Source of the DNA: CAIJMU01 sp035530275
Lineage (GTDB): Bacteria > Spirochaetota > Spirochaetia > Treponematales > Rectinemataceae
Length of the DNA stretch: 64,000 bases
Assembly (NCBI GenBank): GCA_035530275.1
Contig: DATKVC010000019.1
Span: 248,001 to 312,000 of the forward strand
Direction of reading: 5' to 3'
Part shown: one piece after another, positions 50,249-58,948 of the stretch
Position numbering within the stretch: the stretch's first letter is position 1
Layout of the letters: each line of letters opens with the position of its first letter
Program-made: the position numbers and the translations under genes
Notes under the pieces: generated by a model
Databases searched by the model: none
What the model saw: the letters and a program-made list of their open reading frames with translations, nothing else
Told to the model about the DNA's origin: nothing

Positions 50249-51619
50249 ATGTCGCTGTCGCTCTCCGACCTCGGTTCGGCCGTCCGCAAGACCGAATACG
50301 CCGTCCGCGGCCCCATAGTCGCCCGCGCCCAGGAACTCGAACGCTCGGGCCGCCGGATCATCTGGTGCAACATCGGCAACCCCCAAGCCCTCGAACAGAA
50401 GCCCATCACCTGGCTCCGACAGATCATCTCGCTCTGCGAATGGCCCGAGCTCGCCGAGCGCGCCCCCGGCGCCTTTCCCGCCGAGGCCATCGAAGCCGCA
50501 CGCACGATACTCAAGGGTTCCCAGCACGGCCTCGGCGCCTACTCCGAATCCAAGGGACTCAAGGTCGTCCGCGAGGCGGTCGCGCATTTCATCAAGCGCC
50601 GCGACGGAATCGATGCGGACCCAGAGGCGATCTATCTTACCGACGGCGCGTCCAAGGGCGTGCAGGCCGCCCTCCGCATCCTCATCGCCAAGCCCTCGAC
50701 GCCCACGGGCGGCGATGGCATCATGATCCCCATTCCCCAGTACCCCCTCTACTCAGCGACCATCACCCTTTACGAAGGCCGCCAGGTGCCCTATCACCTC
50801 GACGAGAGCCACGATTGGAAGCTCTCGCGCGAGCTCCTCGAGGGCGCCCTCGCCAAGGCCAAGGCCGAGGGCACGAGCGTCCGCGCGATCTGCGTCATCA
50901 ACCCCGGCAATCCGACAGGCGCCGTTCTCGACCGGGCCAACATCGAGATGATCGCCGACTTCGCGAAGGCGCATAACCTGTCCATCCTCGCCGACGAGGT
51001 CTACCAGGAAAACGTCTATCGCAAGGGCGAGCGCTTCGTCTCCTTCGCCAAGGTCCTTTCGGACAAGGGCGAACGCGGCGTCTCCCTCTTTTCCTTCCAC
51101 TCCTGCTCGAAGGGCTACCTCGGCGAATGCGGCCACCGCGGCGGCTACATGGAAATCCGCAACATCCCCGCCGAGGTCGTCACCGAAATCACCAAGCTCC
51201 AGTCCGTGAGCCTCTGCTCCAACCTGCCCGGACAGGTCGCGACCTGGTGCCTCGTGAGCCCGCCGCCGGAAGGCAGCCCGAGCCACGCCATCTGGAAGGC
51301 GGAACGCGAGGCCATCCTCGCGGAGCTCGCCGCCCGCGCGAAACTCCTCGCCGAGGGACTCAATAAAATCCCCGGCATCGTCAGCAACGAAGTGGCGGGC
51401 GCGATGTACGCCTTCCCGAAAATCAGCCTTCCCGCGGGCAAGACGGACGAGGATTGGTGCATGGCCCTCCTCGAAAAGACCGGCATCTGCGTGGTCCCGG
51501 GAACGGGCTTCGGCCAGGATCCCGGTACCGCCCACTTCCGCACGACCATACTTCCGCCCACTGCGCAGCTCAAGGAAGTGGTCGAACTCATCGCGGACTT
51601 CCACAAGAACTATCGCTAG
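50249..51619 (+). CDS. Alanine-type aminotransferase (class I PLP enzyme)
   Basis: A 456-residue fold-type I aminotransferase. PLP-site features are CNIGNPQ, LTDGASKGVQAALR, VINPGNPTGAVL, ADEVYQENVY and the Schiff-base lysine in SCSKGYLGECGHRGGY (near residue 289). The CGxRGGY loop and overall length match the alanine aminotransferase (GPT) subfamily common in eukaryotes and some bacteria, which links alanine and pyruvate with glutamate. AAGGAG (50238-50243) precedes ATG 50249. Confidence 0.92.
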   Translation: MSLSLSDLGSAVRKTEYAVRGPIVARAQELERSGRRIIWCNIGNPQALEQKPITWLRQIISLCEWPELAERAPGAFPAEAIEAARTILKGSQHGLGAYSESKGLKVVREAVAHFIKRRDGIDADPEAIYLTDGASKGVQAALRILIAKPSTPTGGDGIMIPIPQYPLYSATITLYEGRQVPYHLDESHDWKLSRELLEGALAKAKAEGTSVRAICVINPGNPTGAVLDRANIEMIADFAKAHNLSILADEVYQENVYRKGERFVSFAKVLSDKGERGVSLFSFHSCSKGYLGECGHRGGYMEIRNIPAEVVTEITKLQSVSLCSNLPGQVATWCLVSPPPEGSPSHAIWKAEREAILAELAARAKLLAEGLNKIPGIVSNEVAGAMYAFPKISLPAGKTDEDWCMALLEKTGICVVPGTGFGQDPGTAHFRTTILPPTAQLKEVVELIADFHKNYR

Positions 51620-51665
51620 GCGACGATTCGGTCGCCCGGCCTCGACAGATAAAGGAGCAATTACC

Positions 51666-51941
51666 ATGGAATGGAAAGCCAGCCACATACTCGTTAAGGA
51701 CAGGGGCCAGGCCCAGCAACTCCTCATCAGGATCAAGCAAGGCGCCAACTTCGAGGGACTCGCCCGCGAATTCTCCACCTGCCCCTCGAAGAGCCAGGGC
51801 GGCGATCTCGGTTGGTTCGGCCCCGGCAAGATGGTGCCGGCCTTCGAGAACGCCTGCAAGGGCATCGGAGTCGGGTCCATCTCCGACGTGGTGCAGACCC
51901 AATTCGGGTATCATATTATCAAGCTGACGGGGAAGAAATAG
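51666..51941 (+). CDS. Parvulin-type peptidyl-prolyl cis-trans isomerase
   Basis: A 91-residue single-domain parvulin: ASHILVKDRGQA, FEGLAREFSTCPSKSQGGDL, WFGPGKMVPAFENA and TQFGYHIIKL are the complete rotamase signature. It has no signal peptide, so it is cytoplasmic, like E. coli PpiC. AAAGGAG precedes ATG 51666. Its last 23 bases overlap the 3' end of the convergent DHDPS-family gene. Confidence 0.95.
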   Translation: MEWKASHILVKDRGQAQQLLIRIKQGANFEGLAREFSTCPSKSQGGDLGWFGPGKMVPAFENACKGIGVGSISDVVQTQFGYHIIKLTGKK

Positions 51942-52857
51942 GCCTGGACAGGACCTCGTCCTCGATCAGCATCGCCCGTTCGATGAGTTCGTCGGCGATC
52001 CGGAGGTGAATCTCGTCGAAGGGCGAAAGGGGCTCGCGCACGGCGGGTGTCGGATAGTAGCCCTGCCGCCACAGAAAGCGCTTCCAGAAGCGAATGGAAA
52101 TGTCCAGATGCTGGTTCGAGAAGGCCAGGACGGGGAGGATGCGCTCGAAGAGAGCGCGGGCGCCCTCGCGATCGCCGGAGACATAGCGGCTGTAGATAGC
52201 CGAATAGGCGCCGTGGAGACCCGTGGGCATGAAGGCGTGGAGCCCGCGGTCGAGGCCCTCGATCATCTGGCCCGCGGCCCAGCCTCCCGAGATGTGCATC
52301 CGTCCGCCCGAGGCTTCGCGGAGCGCGGAGTACTTGGGGCCCGCGGGCACGACCTCGACCTTGATGCCGCGAAAGGCCGGAATCCTCTCGAAGGCCTTCA
52401 TAATTGTCTCTAACGGCGCCCCTTGGCCGACGGCGTCCCAATCCTGGACCAGGAGGCAGGGCGGATCGAGAGAGGCGAGATCCTCGAGGTCGGCCAGGTA
52501 TTCCTCTTCGCCCCTCCAGGCAATGGCGGAAAGGACGCAGGGGCAGCCCGCGGCAAGAAGCTCCCGCGCCCGGGTCCGCCTTTCCTCCCGCGTCGGGGCC
52601 GAAGCCCCACCCACGACCGGCACCCTCCCCCCCGCGCCCTCGAGAACCCTCTCCACAATGAGGGAACGCTCATCATCGCCGAGTCGGCCCACCTCAGAGG
52701 CCATCGCGGGCACGAGAAAACCCGCCACCCCCGCGCCGATCGCGTATTCCACGTTGCGAGCGATGGCCGCGCAATCGACCTTTCCCTCGCGATCGAAGGG
52801 AGTGTTGAGGACGGTGACGATCCCCCTGAGCGAGACGAGGGGATCGAAGGCCTTCAC
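51919..52857 (-). CDS. DHDPS-family aldolase/lyase (atypical)
   Basis: A 312-residue TIM-barrel protein of the dihydrodipicolinate synthase/N-acetylneuraminate lyase superfamily. LNTPFDREGKVD opens the barrel, VGGASAPTREE fits strand 3-4, and GIKVEVVPAG carries the Schiff-base-type lysine. The usual Tyr of the YNxP motif is replaced by VQDWDAVGQG, so the chemistry may differ from DapA/NanA. The start is GTG 52857, overlapping the upstream paralogue's stop (GTGA). It is the last gene of the TRAP operon. Confidence 0.88.
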   Translation of the reverse strand: MKAFDPLVSLRGIVTVLNTPFDREGKVDCAAIARNVEYAIGAGVAGFLVPAMASEVGRLGDDERSLIVERVLEGAGGRVPVVGGASAPTREERRTRARELLAAGCPCVLSAIAWRGEEEYLADLEDLASLDPPCLLVQDWDAVGQGAPLETIMKAFERIPAFRGIKVEVVPAGPKYSALREASGGRMHISGGWAAGQMIEGLDRGLHAFMPTGLHGAYSAIYSRYVSGDREGARALFERILPVLAFSNQHLDISIRFWKRFLWRQGYYPTPAVREPLSPFDEIHLRIADELIERAMLIEDEVLSRPISSPSA

Positions 52858-53816
52858 GTCGCCTTTCCTCGCGCCGAGGCCTCGGCCGCGAGACCAGCGA
52901 TCCTCGCCGACCAGGAGCGGGATTGGCGCATGAGCTGCTCGACCTCCAGACGCATCGATTCGGTAAACAAGCGGACGTCGGCCCGTCTGCTCGCCAAGGG
53001 AAAGGGCAGGCCCTCAAGAGAGAGCGCGTACATCGCGTTGACCGGATACAGCTGATACTCGATCACCGAACTCAGGCCGAGGAAATCCTGGAGTTCCTCG
53101 GCGAGGCGGGGCTCCCGGGCGTGGTTCGCGCAGATCCATGAATACAGGTCGGCGTGGAAATTGGTCATGATCCCCGAATAGCCGGCAGCCCCCGCGCGAA
53201 GGGACTCGAGGAGGGTCGCCCCGTTGGCGTTGAAGAGCTTGAGACCGCTGCCCCGCGCGATATCGATCTTGGCCCTAATGCTTTCCATTCTGCAGGATGT
53301 GTCCTTGAGGAAGCCGAAGCGCCCGCTCTCGACGCAAAACCGCGTCGCCTCGGGCGAGAGGACGCGCTTGTAGGGCCAGGGGCATTCGTAGAGCCCGAGG
53401 AGTATCCCCTCGGGAAGGCGATCGAGGAAATGGCCGAGGTTACGCTTCCAGACCTCGTCCTCCTCGTGGCTCCCGGCGAAGAGATTGCTGATGAGGACGA
53501 CGGCATCGACGCCCGTGTCCGCCATGGCTCGGGCCTCCTCGACCTGGTCAGAGGGCTCGTCGGCGACGTGGCCCGAGGCGATGACGGGGACGCGGCCCCG
53601 GGCGAAGCGGACGCAGGCCCGCGCGAGTTCCAGCCTTTCGCGGAGGCTCAGGAAGAACATCTCGCTCGACTGGCAGACGGCGAAGAGCCCCGCCACGCCC
53701 CGATCGACGTACCATTCGACGAGGCTTTCGAGGACCGCGTAATCGATAGCCCCGTCGGGCCCGAAGGGCGTGATCATCGTCGGCCAGGCGCCGTCCGGTA
53801 TGCTCGCGCTTTTCAT
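52854..53816 (-). CDS. DHDPS-family aldolase/lyase
   Basis: A 320-residue member of the same superfamily. MITPFGPDGAIDYAVLESLV, VIASGHVADEP, LGLYECPWPYKR (the Tyr motif) and FLKDTSC (Schiff-base Lys) are present. It is likely a class I aldolase acting on a 2-keto acid sugar or related compound. AAAAGGAG precedes ATG 53816. It follows the TRAP permease by 11 bases and overlaps the next paralogue by four, so the two aldolases are made together and may form a sequential or heteromeric pair. Confidence 0.9.
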   Translation of the reverse strand: MKSASIPDGAWPTMITPFGPDGAIDYAVLESLVEWYVDRGVAGLFAVCQSSEMFFLSLRERLELARACVRFARGRVPVIASGHVADEPSDQVEEARAMADTGVDAVVLISNLFAGSHEEDEVWKRNLGHFLDRLPEGILLGLYECPWPYKRVLSPEATRFCVESGRFGFLKDTSCRMESIRAKIDIARGSGLKLFNANGATLLESLRAGAAGYSGIMTNFHADLYSWICANHAREPRLAEELQDFLGLSSVIEYQLYPVNAMYALSLEGLPFPLASRRADVRLFTESMRLEVEQLMRQSRSWSARIAGLAAEASARGKAT

Positions 53817-53827
53817 GGATTCTCCTT

Positions 53828-55135
53828 TTAATACAGTCCTTTGTAGCCGGCCATTTTCGGCAACCAGAGCACGATGTCGGGGACGTAGGTGATGAGGATG
53901 AGGACTCCGATAAACAGTATTATGAAGGGTATCATCTCCACGATGATGTCCTTGAGCTTAGTCCCCGTCAGGCCCGAGACGACGAAGAGGAGCATCCCGT
54001 AGGGCGGGGTCGAGAGACCGATCATCATATTGAGGACGATGACGACGCCGAAGTGGACGAGATCGATGCCCATCGCGTTGATGACGGGAAGCACGATGGG
54101 GATGAAGACCAGAGTGATGGCCATCGTGTCGAGGAACATGCCGAGGATGAGAAACACGATATTGATGAGAAGGAGCATCACGTACTTGTTGGTGGTGATG
54201 CCGAGCATCCAGTGGGCCACCATGCCGGGGATGTGCTCGATGGCGACGATATAGCTGAAGGCGTAGGCGGCGCCGACGAGAAAGGAGAGGTTGCCCGTCG
54301 TGCGCACCGTCGTCTTGAGGACCTCCCACATGTCCTTCCAGCCGAAGGAACGATAGAAGAGGACCGCGATAAGAAGGCACCAGGTCGCCGCGAGGGCTCC
54401 CGCCTCTGTCGGCGTCACGATACCGGTGTAGATGCCGCCGAGGAGGATGAAGACCGTGAGGAGGGCGGGGGCAGACCTGAGGGTGACGCCGATGAATTGG
54501 CGGAAGGGATAGGTCACTCCCCGGGGATAATTGCGCTTCATCGACACGAAGGCCGTGTAGACCATCATCACGACGCCGAGGACGATGCCGGGACCAACCC
54601 CTCCGAGGAAGAGCGCTCCGACCGAGGCCCCCGACAGCATCGAGAAGAAGATCATCGGGATGCTCGGGGGGATGATGGGTCCCTCGGTCGAGGAGGCTGC
54701 CGTGAGGGCGCAGGTGAAGCCTGCGTCGTAGCCCTGGTCCTTCATCGCCCGCATCGACATGTTGCCCGGGCCCGAGGCGTCGGCGATGGCCGAGCCTGTC
54801 ATGCCCGAGAAGATGATCGACACTATTATGTTCACCTGGGCGAGGGCGCCGCGCCGCTTGCCGACGAGGCCCGAGGCGAAATCGAAGATGAGGTTGGTCA
54901 CCTTGCTCGAGTTCATGATCTCCGCCATGAAGACGAAGAGGGGCACGGCGATGAGAACGAAGCTCGCGTTGAGATTGGTGAGGAACTGCATCGCGACCTG
55001 GTCGATGGTGGCGATGGGGCTCGTCGACACGGCGAAGTAGAAGATGGCCGACATCATCATGCCGAAACCGATGGGGATGCGGAGGAGGAACATCGCGACG
55101 AAGGAGATGCCGAAGACGATGAGAGGCAGGTTCAT
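53828..55135 (-). CDS. dctM: TRAP transporter large permease (DctM)
   Basis: A 435-residue polytopic protein with about twelve transmembrane helices, typical of DctM. SGMTGSAIADASGPGNMSM, TAASSTEGPIIPPSIPM and NMMIGLSTPPYGMLLF are conserved blocks. It couples substrate uptake to a sodium gradient. GGGAG precedes ATG 55135, which overlaps the DctQ stop (ATGA). Confidence 0.96.
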   Translation of the reverse strand: MNLPLIVFGISFVAMFLLRIPIGFGMMMSAIFYFAVSTSPIATIDQVAMQFLTNLNASFVLIAVPLFVFMAEIMNSSKVTNLIFDFASGLVGKRRGALAQVNIIVSIIFSGMTGSAIADASGPGNMSMRAMKDQGYDAGFTCALTAASSTEGPIIPPSIPMIFFSMLSGASVGALFLGGVGPGIVLGVVMMVYTAFVSMKRNYPRGVTYPFRQFIGVTLRSAPALLTVFILLGGIYTGIVTPTEAGALAATWCLLIAVLFYRSFGWKDMWEVLKTTVRTTGNLSFLVGAAYAFSYIVAIEHIPGMVAHWMLGITTNKYVMLLLINIVFLILGMFLDTMAITLVFIPIVLPVINAMGIDLVHFGVVIVLNMMIGLSTPPYGMLLFVVSGLTGTKLKDIIVEMIPFIILFIGVLILITYVPDIVLWLPKMAGYKGLY

Positions 55136-55626
55136 GCGATGCTCCCTTTCCGGAGACCCGAGACGTCGCGCCAGATGTCGATCGCCAGGCGGACGATCAT
55201 GTCGACGAGGAAGACGATGAAGGGGAAGTAGGCCCACTGCATCGGAATATGGAGGACATCGGACTTGCGGTAACTCATCGCGAAGACGTAGTCCCAGCAG
55301 GGCTTGAGCGCGATGACGAAGGAGAGGGCGAGGAGGGCGTTGCCCACGATCCTGATCCTCGCCTGACCCTTGGGCTTGAAGAGATCGTAGACGAGGGAAA
55401 AGGAAACATGGGACTCGCTGCGTTTGGCGTAGAGGCCTCCGAGCAGCGCCACCCACACGAAGCAGAGCAGGGAAAGTTCCTCGGGCCAGGTCAGGGGCTT
55501 GAAGAAATAGCGATTGACGATCTGCGTCATGAAGGAGACGAAGAGGGTCGAGAAGGCCAGGGCCGGGATATAGAGTTCGATGGTGTCGAGAAGGAACTTC
55601 CCGACCGATTTCGCCGTGATCTTCAT
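55132..55626 (-). CDS. dctQ: TRAP transporter small permease (DctQ)
   Basis: A 164-residue four-helix membrane protein. FMTQIVNRYFFKPLTWPEEL, then LLGGLYAKRSESHVSFSLVYD, is the DctQ signature. It pairs with DctM. It lies 100 bases after dctP and overlaps dctM. Confidence 0.95.
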   Translation of the reverse strand: MKITAKSVGKFLLDTIELYIPALAFSTLFVSFMTQIVNRYFFKPLTWPEELSLLCFVWVALLGGLYAKRSESHVSFSLVYDLFKPKGQARIRIVGNALLALSFVIALKPCWDYVFAMSYRKSDVLHIPMQWAYFPFIVFLVDMIVRLAIDIWRDVSGLRKGSIA

Positions 55627-55726
55627 ACGGATAGCGCTCCGTGTCGGTGGATTCGTGGCGCGCCGGCCTCCGTGGGCAGGCGCGCCGGAAAAGCGATGGG
55701 CGCGCTCGAGCGCGCCCGTCGCCCGT

Positions 55727-56722
55727 CTACTTCAGCTTCTGGACCTCGTCGTAGAGCTTCCAATCCCAGCTGCTGGAAAGTTCCTTCGCGTCGTTCAAGT
55801 AGAAGTTCTTGGCGTAGGCCGCGAAGGCCGCGCGGTCGGGATTCTCGATGACGGTGATCCCGTTGGCCCGGAAGAAGTCGAGGAGGGTCTTTTCCGCGTC
55901 GAGGTTCGTCTTGTCACAGAACTGGCGCGCCGTCTCCATGGCCTGCATCACCCAGCCTTGCTGCTGAGGAGTGAGGCTTTCCCACTTCTTCTCGTTTATG
56001 GTGGGCCACACCGAGCCGATCACGTGATTGGTCAGCACTATGTACTTCGTCACCTCGTAGAACTTGGCGCTCTTGTCGGTGAGGAGGGGATTGTCCTGCC
56101 CGTCGATGGTGCCCGTCTTGAGACCCATGTACACCTCGCCGAAGGCCATGGGCGTGGGGTTGGCGCCGAGGGCCCTGCCGAGGGCGATCCACACGGGGCT
56201 GTTCGGCACGCGGAACTTAACGTTCTTCATCTGGTCGGGGTTCGTGACGGGCCCGACCTTCGCGGTGAGATTGAGCTCGCGGGTGCCCAGATAAAAGGCC
56301 ATGAGAGGCCTGATGCCCTGACTCCTCGCGACATCGTCGAAGATCTTCTTTCCGATGGGACCGTTGAAGGTTTTCGTCATCTGCTCGTAGCTCTGAAAGG
56401 TGTAGGCGGCGCCGAACATGCTGAGATAGGGCACGGTGGGCGCGAGCCAGGCGTCGCCGGCATAGACGATGTCGACCTTGCCCTGGCGCACCGCGTCCTG
56501 CTCGGCCTGCTGGGTGAAGAGCTGGCCCGAATCGTAGAGGTCCACCGTGATCTGCCCGCCCGACAGCTTTTCGACCTCGTCCTTGAAGACCTTCATCGCC
56601 TGGGTGTGGGCGTCGCCGGGGACGCTCACGCTCGTGAAGACGAGCTTGACGGGTTTCGCCTGGGCCATCGCGCCGGTGAGGGCGATCGCCGCGACGAGCG
56701 CGAGAACGATCAAACGCTTCAT
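55727..56722 (-). CDS. dctP: TRAP transporter substrate-binding protein (DctP)
   Basis: A 331-residue periplasmic receptor with a signal peptide MKRLIVLALVAAIALTGAMA. NVKFRVPNSPVWIALGRALG carries the conserved carboxylate-binding Arg, and AFGEVYMGLKTGTIDGQDNP is the second family block. The ligand should be a carboxylate. The neighbouring aldolases and YhcH hint at a sialic-acid-like or other sugar-acid substrate. AAGGAGG precedes ATG 56722. Confidence 0.95.
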   Translation of the reverse strand: MKRLIVLALVAAIALTGAMAQAKPVKLVFTSVSVPGDAHTQAMKVFKDEVEKLSGGQITVDLYDSGQLFTQQAEQDAVRQGKVDIVYAGDAWLAPTVPYLSMFGAAYTFQSYEQMTKTFNGPIGKKIFDDVARSQGIRPLMAFYLGTRELNLTAKVGPVTNPDQMKNVKFRVPNSPVWIALGRALGANPTPMAFGEVYMGLKTGTIDGQDNPLLTDKSAKFYEVTKYIVLTNHVIGSVWPTINEKKWESLTPQQQGWVMQAMETARQFCDKTNLDAEKTLLDFFRANGITVIENPDRAAFAAYAKNFYLNDAKELSSSWDWKLYDEVQKLK

Positions 56723-56741
56723 GTCTGCCTCCTTATGCTTC

Positions 56742-57500
56742 TTACGCTCCAGCGGCGCGATAGCCTAGCCGGCGCGAAATCTCCGAAGTGGCTTGCACGA
56801 GACGGGGCGCGATCTCCTCGAGACGCTCGAGCGTGTTCCGCTCGGCCGGCCCCGAGAGACTGAGGGAGGCGAAGACCTCGCCCCGCGAATTCCTGACGGG
56901 GGCGCCTACGCAGCGCAGATGCTCCTCGTGCTCGCAGTCGTCGAGGGCCCAGCCGCGTACGCGAGTGCGCTCGAGTTCCGTCATCAGCGACTCGATCGAG
57001 GTGAGCGTCGTCTCGGTGATCTTGGGCAGTCCCTTTTCCGCGGCGATCCGCCTGATCTCGGACTCCGGCAGCCAGGCCATGATCGCCTTGCCCACCGAGG
57101 TGCAATAGAGGGGGGCGCGCACGCCGATGACCGAGTAGGTCCGGAGTCGCTTTTTCGACTCGACGCAGTCCACGTAGAGGACCTGGTCGTGATCGAGGAC
57201 GGTGAGGTGGACCGTCTCGTCGAATTCCGCGTTAAGGCCCGTGAGGAAGGGAGCGGAAATCCGACAAATGTCCAAGCCGAGCTGGGCTCGGTTTCCCAGC
57301 TCGATGAGCCTGACGCCGAGGTGGTAGCTCCCCCCCTCGGGCGAACGCTCCACGAGGCCCTCCGCCTCCATCGTCTCGAGGATTCCATGCACGGTGCTCT
57401 TGGCCATCGAAAGATCGCGGGCCAGATCGCTCAGCCTTCGATCCCCTTGCTGGGCGAGGGCTTCGAGAAGGGCTATGGATTTCAGCACCGAATTGACCAC
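56742..57500 (-). CDS. IclR-family transcriptional regulator
   Basis: A regulator of about 252 residues: an N-terminal winged helix (VLKSIALLEALAQQGDRRL, DLARDLSMAKSTVHGILETM) and a C-terminal IclR effector domain (HLTVLDHDQVLYVDCVES, PLYCTSVGKAIMAWLP, GWALDDCEHEEHLRCVGAPV). It is the first gene of the operon that continues with dctP-Q-M and the two aldolases. I favour GTG 57500 because AAGGA (57512-57508) lies seven bases upstream. ATG 57521 and ATG 57536 lack ribosome sites and fall in or next to the operator palindromes. Confidence 0.93.
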   Translation of the reverse strand: MVNSVLKSIALLEALAQQGDRRLSDLARDLSMAKSTVHGILETMEAEGLVERSPEGGSYHLGVRLIELGNRAQLGLDICRISAPFLTGLNAEFDETVHLTVLDHDQVLYVDCVESKKRLRTYSVIGVRAPLYCTSVGKAIMAWLPESEIRRIAAEKGLPKITETTLTSIESLMTELERTRVRGWALDDCEHEEHLRCVGAPVRNSRGEVFASLSLSGPAERNTLERLEEIAPRLVQATSEISRRLGYRAAGA

Positions 57501-57515
57501 CAAGACATCCTTCGT

Positions 57516-57531
57516 GTTCATATATATGAAC
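57516..57531. promoter_or_regulatory. Perfect palindrome, operator 1 of the IclR/TRAP operon
   Basis: A 16-base perfect palindrome with arms GTTCATAT/ATATGAAC, in the leader just before the preferred IclR start. Confidence 0.7.
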
Positions 57532-57533
57532 GA

Positions 57534-57551
57534 CATTCGTATATACGAATG
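57534..57551. promoter_or_regulatory. Perfect palindrome, operator 2 of the IclR/TRAP operon
   Basis: An 18-base perfect palindrome with arms CATTCGTAT/ATACGAATG, covering the expected transcription start. Its centre is 19 bases from that of operator 1, so dimers could bind side by side. Confidence 0.75.
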
Positions 57552-57556
57552 AAAGA

Positions 57557-57585
57557 ACTGTAGGACCCCTTTTCCAGGCTGTCAA
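57557..57585 (-). promoter_or_regulatory. Sigma-70 promoter of the IclR/TRAP operon
   Basis: On the minus strand a perfect TTGACA (57585-57580), a 17-base spacer and TACAGT (57562-57557). Transcription should begin near 57550, inside operator 2, so a bound IclR protein would block it. Confidence 0.8.
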
Positions 57586-57799
57586 GAAAATCTTTTCTTA
57601 CGGAATGAAGCCCCGCCTATTCCAGAACCGTGGCGACAAGGCTCGGGCTGCGCGGAGAGTGGGCAGCCCGCCACATGCCCCGAGTCACAAGCTGCGCGCC
57701 GGCTCGGGCCCCGCTATAATCGCCGGAGAAAAGATAGGAGCGCCGACTGCCAGCCCCTTGCCGCGGAGGGCGCTCGCGCGGCGCAATCGGGAGGAATTC

Positions 57800-58261
57800 A
57801 TGATACTTGATGCTATCAATTCATTGGGTCGCTACGCCGCCGCGATCCCAGGCCTCGACGCCGCCCGGGCCTTCATCCTGGATCCTGCGACCGCCGGCCT
57901 TCCACCAGGGCGCTACGAACTCAGCGACGGCATTTACGCCCTCGTGCAGGAATATCGCAGCGCTCCGGCGACGGAAAAGCGCTGGGAAATCCACAAAGAG
58001 CGGCACGATCTCCAGTTCATCGTCTCGGGCGAGGAATGCATCGGCTGGTCCTCGACCCTCGTCGACCCGGAACCCTACGATGCCGCGCGCGACATCGCCT
58101 TCGGGGACGAAGTCCTCTCCCCGACCGAGCTCAGGCTACCCTCGGGCCACTTCGCCTTCTTTTTCGCCCTCGAGGCCCATAGGCCCGGCATCATCGCGCC
58201 GGGGGCGAGCGACTCGTCGAGATCCGTGCGCAAGATCGTCGTCAAGCTCCCGGCCATCTGA
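57800..58261 (+). CDS. yhcH: YhcH/YjgK/YiaL family protein (sialic acid anomerase-like, NanQ)
   Basis: A 153-residue cupin-type protein: GRYELSDGIYALVQEYRS, WEIHKERHDLQFIVSGEE with the conserved His/Glu metal site, and GHFAFFFALEAHRPG with the second His. E. coli YhcH (NanQ) speeds interconversion of sialic-acid anomers during catabolism. GGGAGG precedes ATG 57800 by five bases. It is divergent from the IclR/TRAP operon and probably belongs to the same pathway. Confidence 0.92.
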   Translation: MILDAINSLGRYAAAIPGLDAARAFILDPATAGLPPGRYELSDGIYALVQEYRSAPATEKRWEIHKERHDLQFIVSGEECIGWSSTLVDPEPYDAARDIAFGDEVLSPTELRLPSGHFAFFFALEAHRPGIIAPGASDSSRSVRKIVVKLPAI

Positions 58262-58276
58262 TCGAGGCGGATCAGG

Positions 58277-58942
58277 CTACCCCGCGACCCTTTCGAGATA
58301 GAGGAGAAAGGGCTTCATCGCCTTGAAGACCTCGACGGCGTGGCGGACAAGATCGCCGCTACAGACGAAGTCGTCGCGGAGGGGATGGATGGCGAGGCAG
58401 GTCTTCAAGCGCAGGAGCTCGATGTCGCGATGGTCCTTCGGATAACCCTGGGGCGCGGTCTTGAGGGAATCGCCGGAGATCTCTCCGAAATAGGTCTTGA
58501 AATCCCGCGCGGCGGCGACGCGCTTGAGGGGCGCGGAATCCTTCGCTATCGCGTCGCGGAGGGCGCCGAGCTGGGCCGGGCTCGGGCTGTGGAGGCCTCC
58601 GGCGAGCATGGAGGCATCGGGTTCGAGATGGAAATAATAGGAACGAACGCCCGATTTCCGCCCGAGGGGACCGATGAGGGCGCTCATCGTGCTCTTGTAG
58701 GGCGACTTGTCCAGGCCGAAGCGGACATCGCGGTTGATCCGGAAGGCGCAGTCCTTGGGCGTGGCCCCGCCGAGTTCGTCGACGGCCCCCAGGGCTTGGA
58801 TGAGGTCGCCGAGCAGTTGCATGAAGGATGAGCGTGCCGCCTCGTAACGCGATCGATGGGCTTCGAACCAGTCGCGGTCGTTGTGGGAGCGGAGATCGCG
58901 GAGAAAATCGAGTATGGCGCGGCTTTCGTTGGACCTGATCAT
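58277..58942 (-). CDS. DUF2461 (TIGR02453) family protein
   Basis: A 221-residue protein with the family pattern FLRDLRSHNDRDWFEAHRSRYE, RINRDVRFGLDKSPYKSTMSA, SYYFHLEPDASMLAGGLHSP and KTAPQGYPKDHRDIELLRLK. Function is unknown in the family. TTGACG-N17-TCTAAT ends six bases before ATG 58942 with no ribosome site, so a leaderless message is likely. It converges on yhcH. Confidence 0.92.
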   Translation of the reverse strand: MIRSNESRAILDFLRDLRSHNDRDWFEAHRSRYEAARSSFMQLLGDLIQALGAVDELGGATPKDCAFRINRDVRFGLDKSPYKSTMSALIGPLGRKSGVRSYYFHLEPDASMLAGGLHSPSPAQLGALRDAIAKDSAPLKRVAAARDFKTYFGEISGDSLKTAPQGYPKDHRDIELLRLKTCLAIHPLRDDFVCSGDLVRHAVEVFKAMKPFLLYLERVAG

Positions 58943-58948
58943 GGGGCG

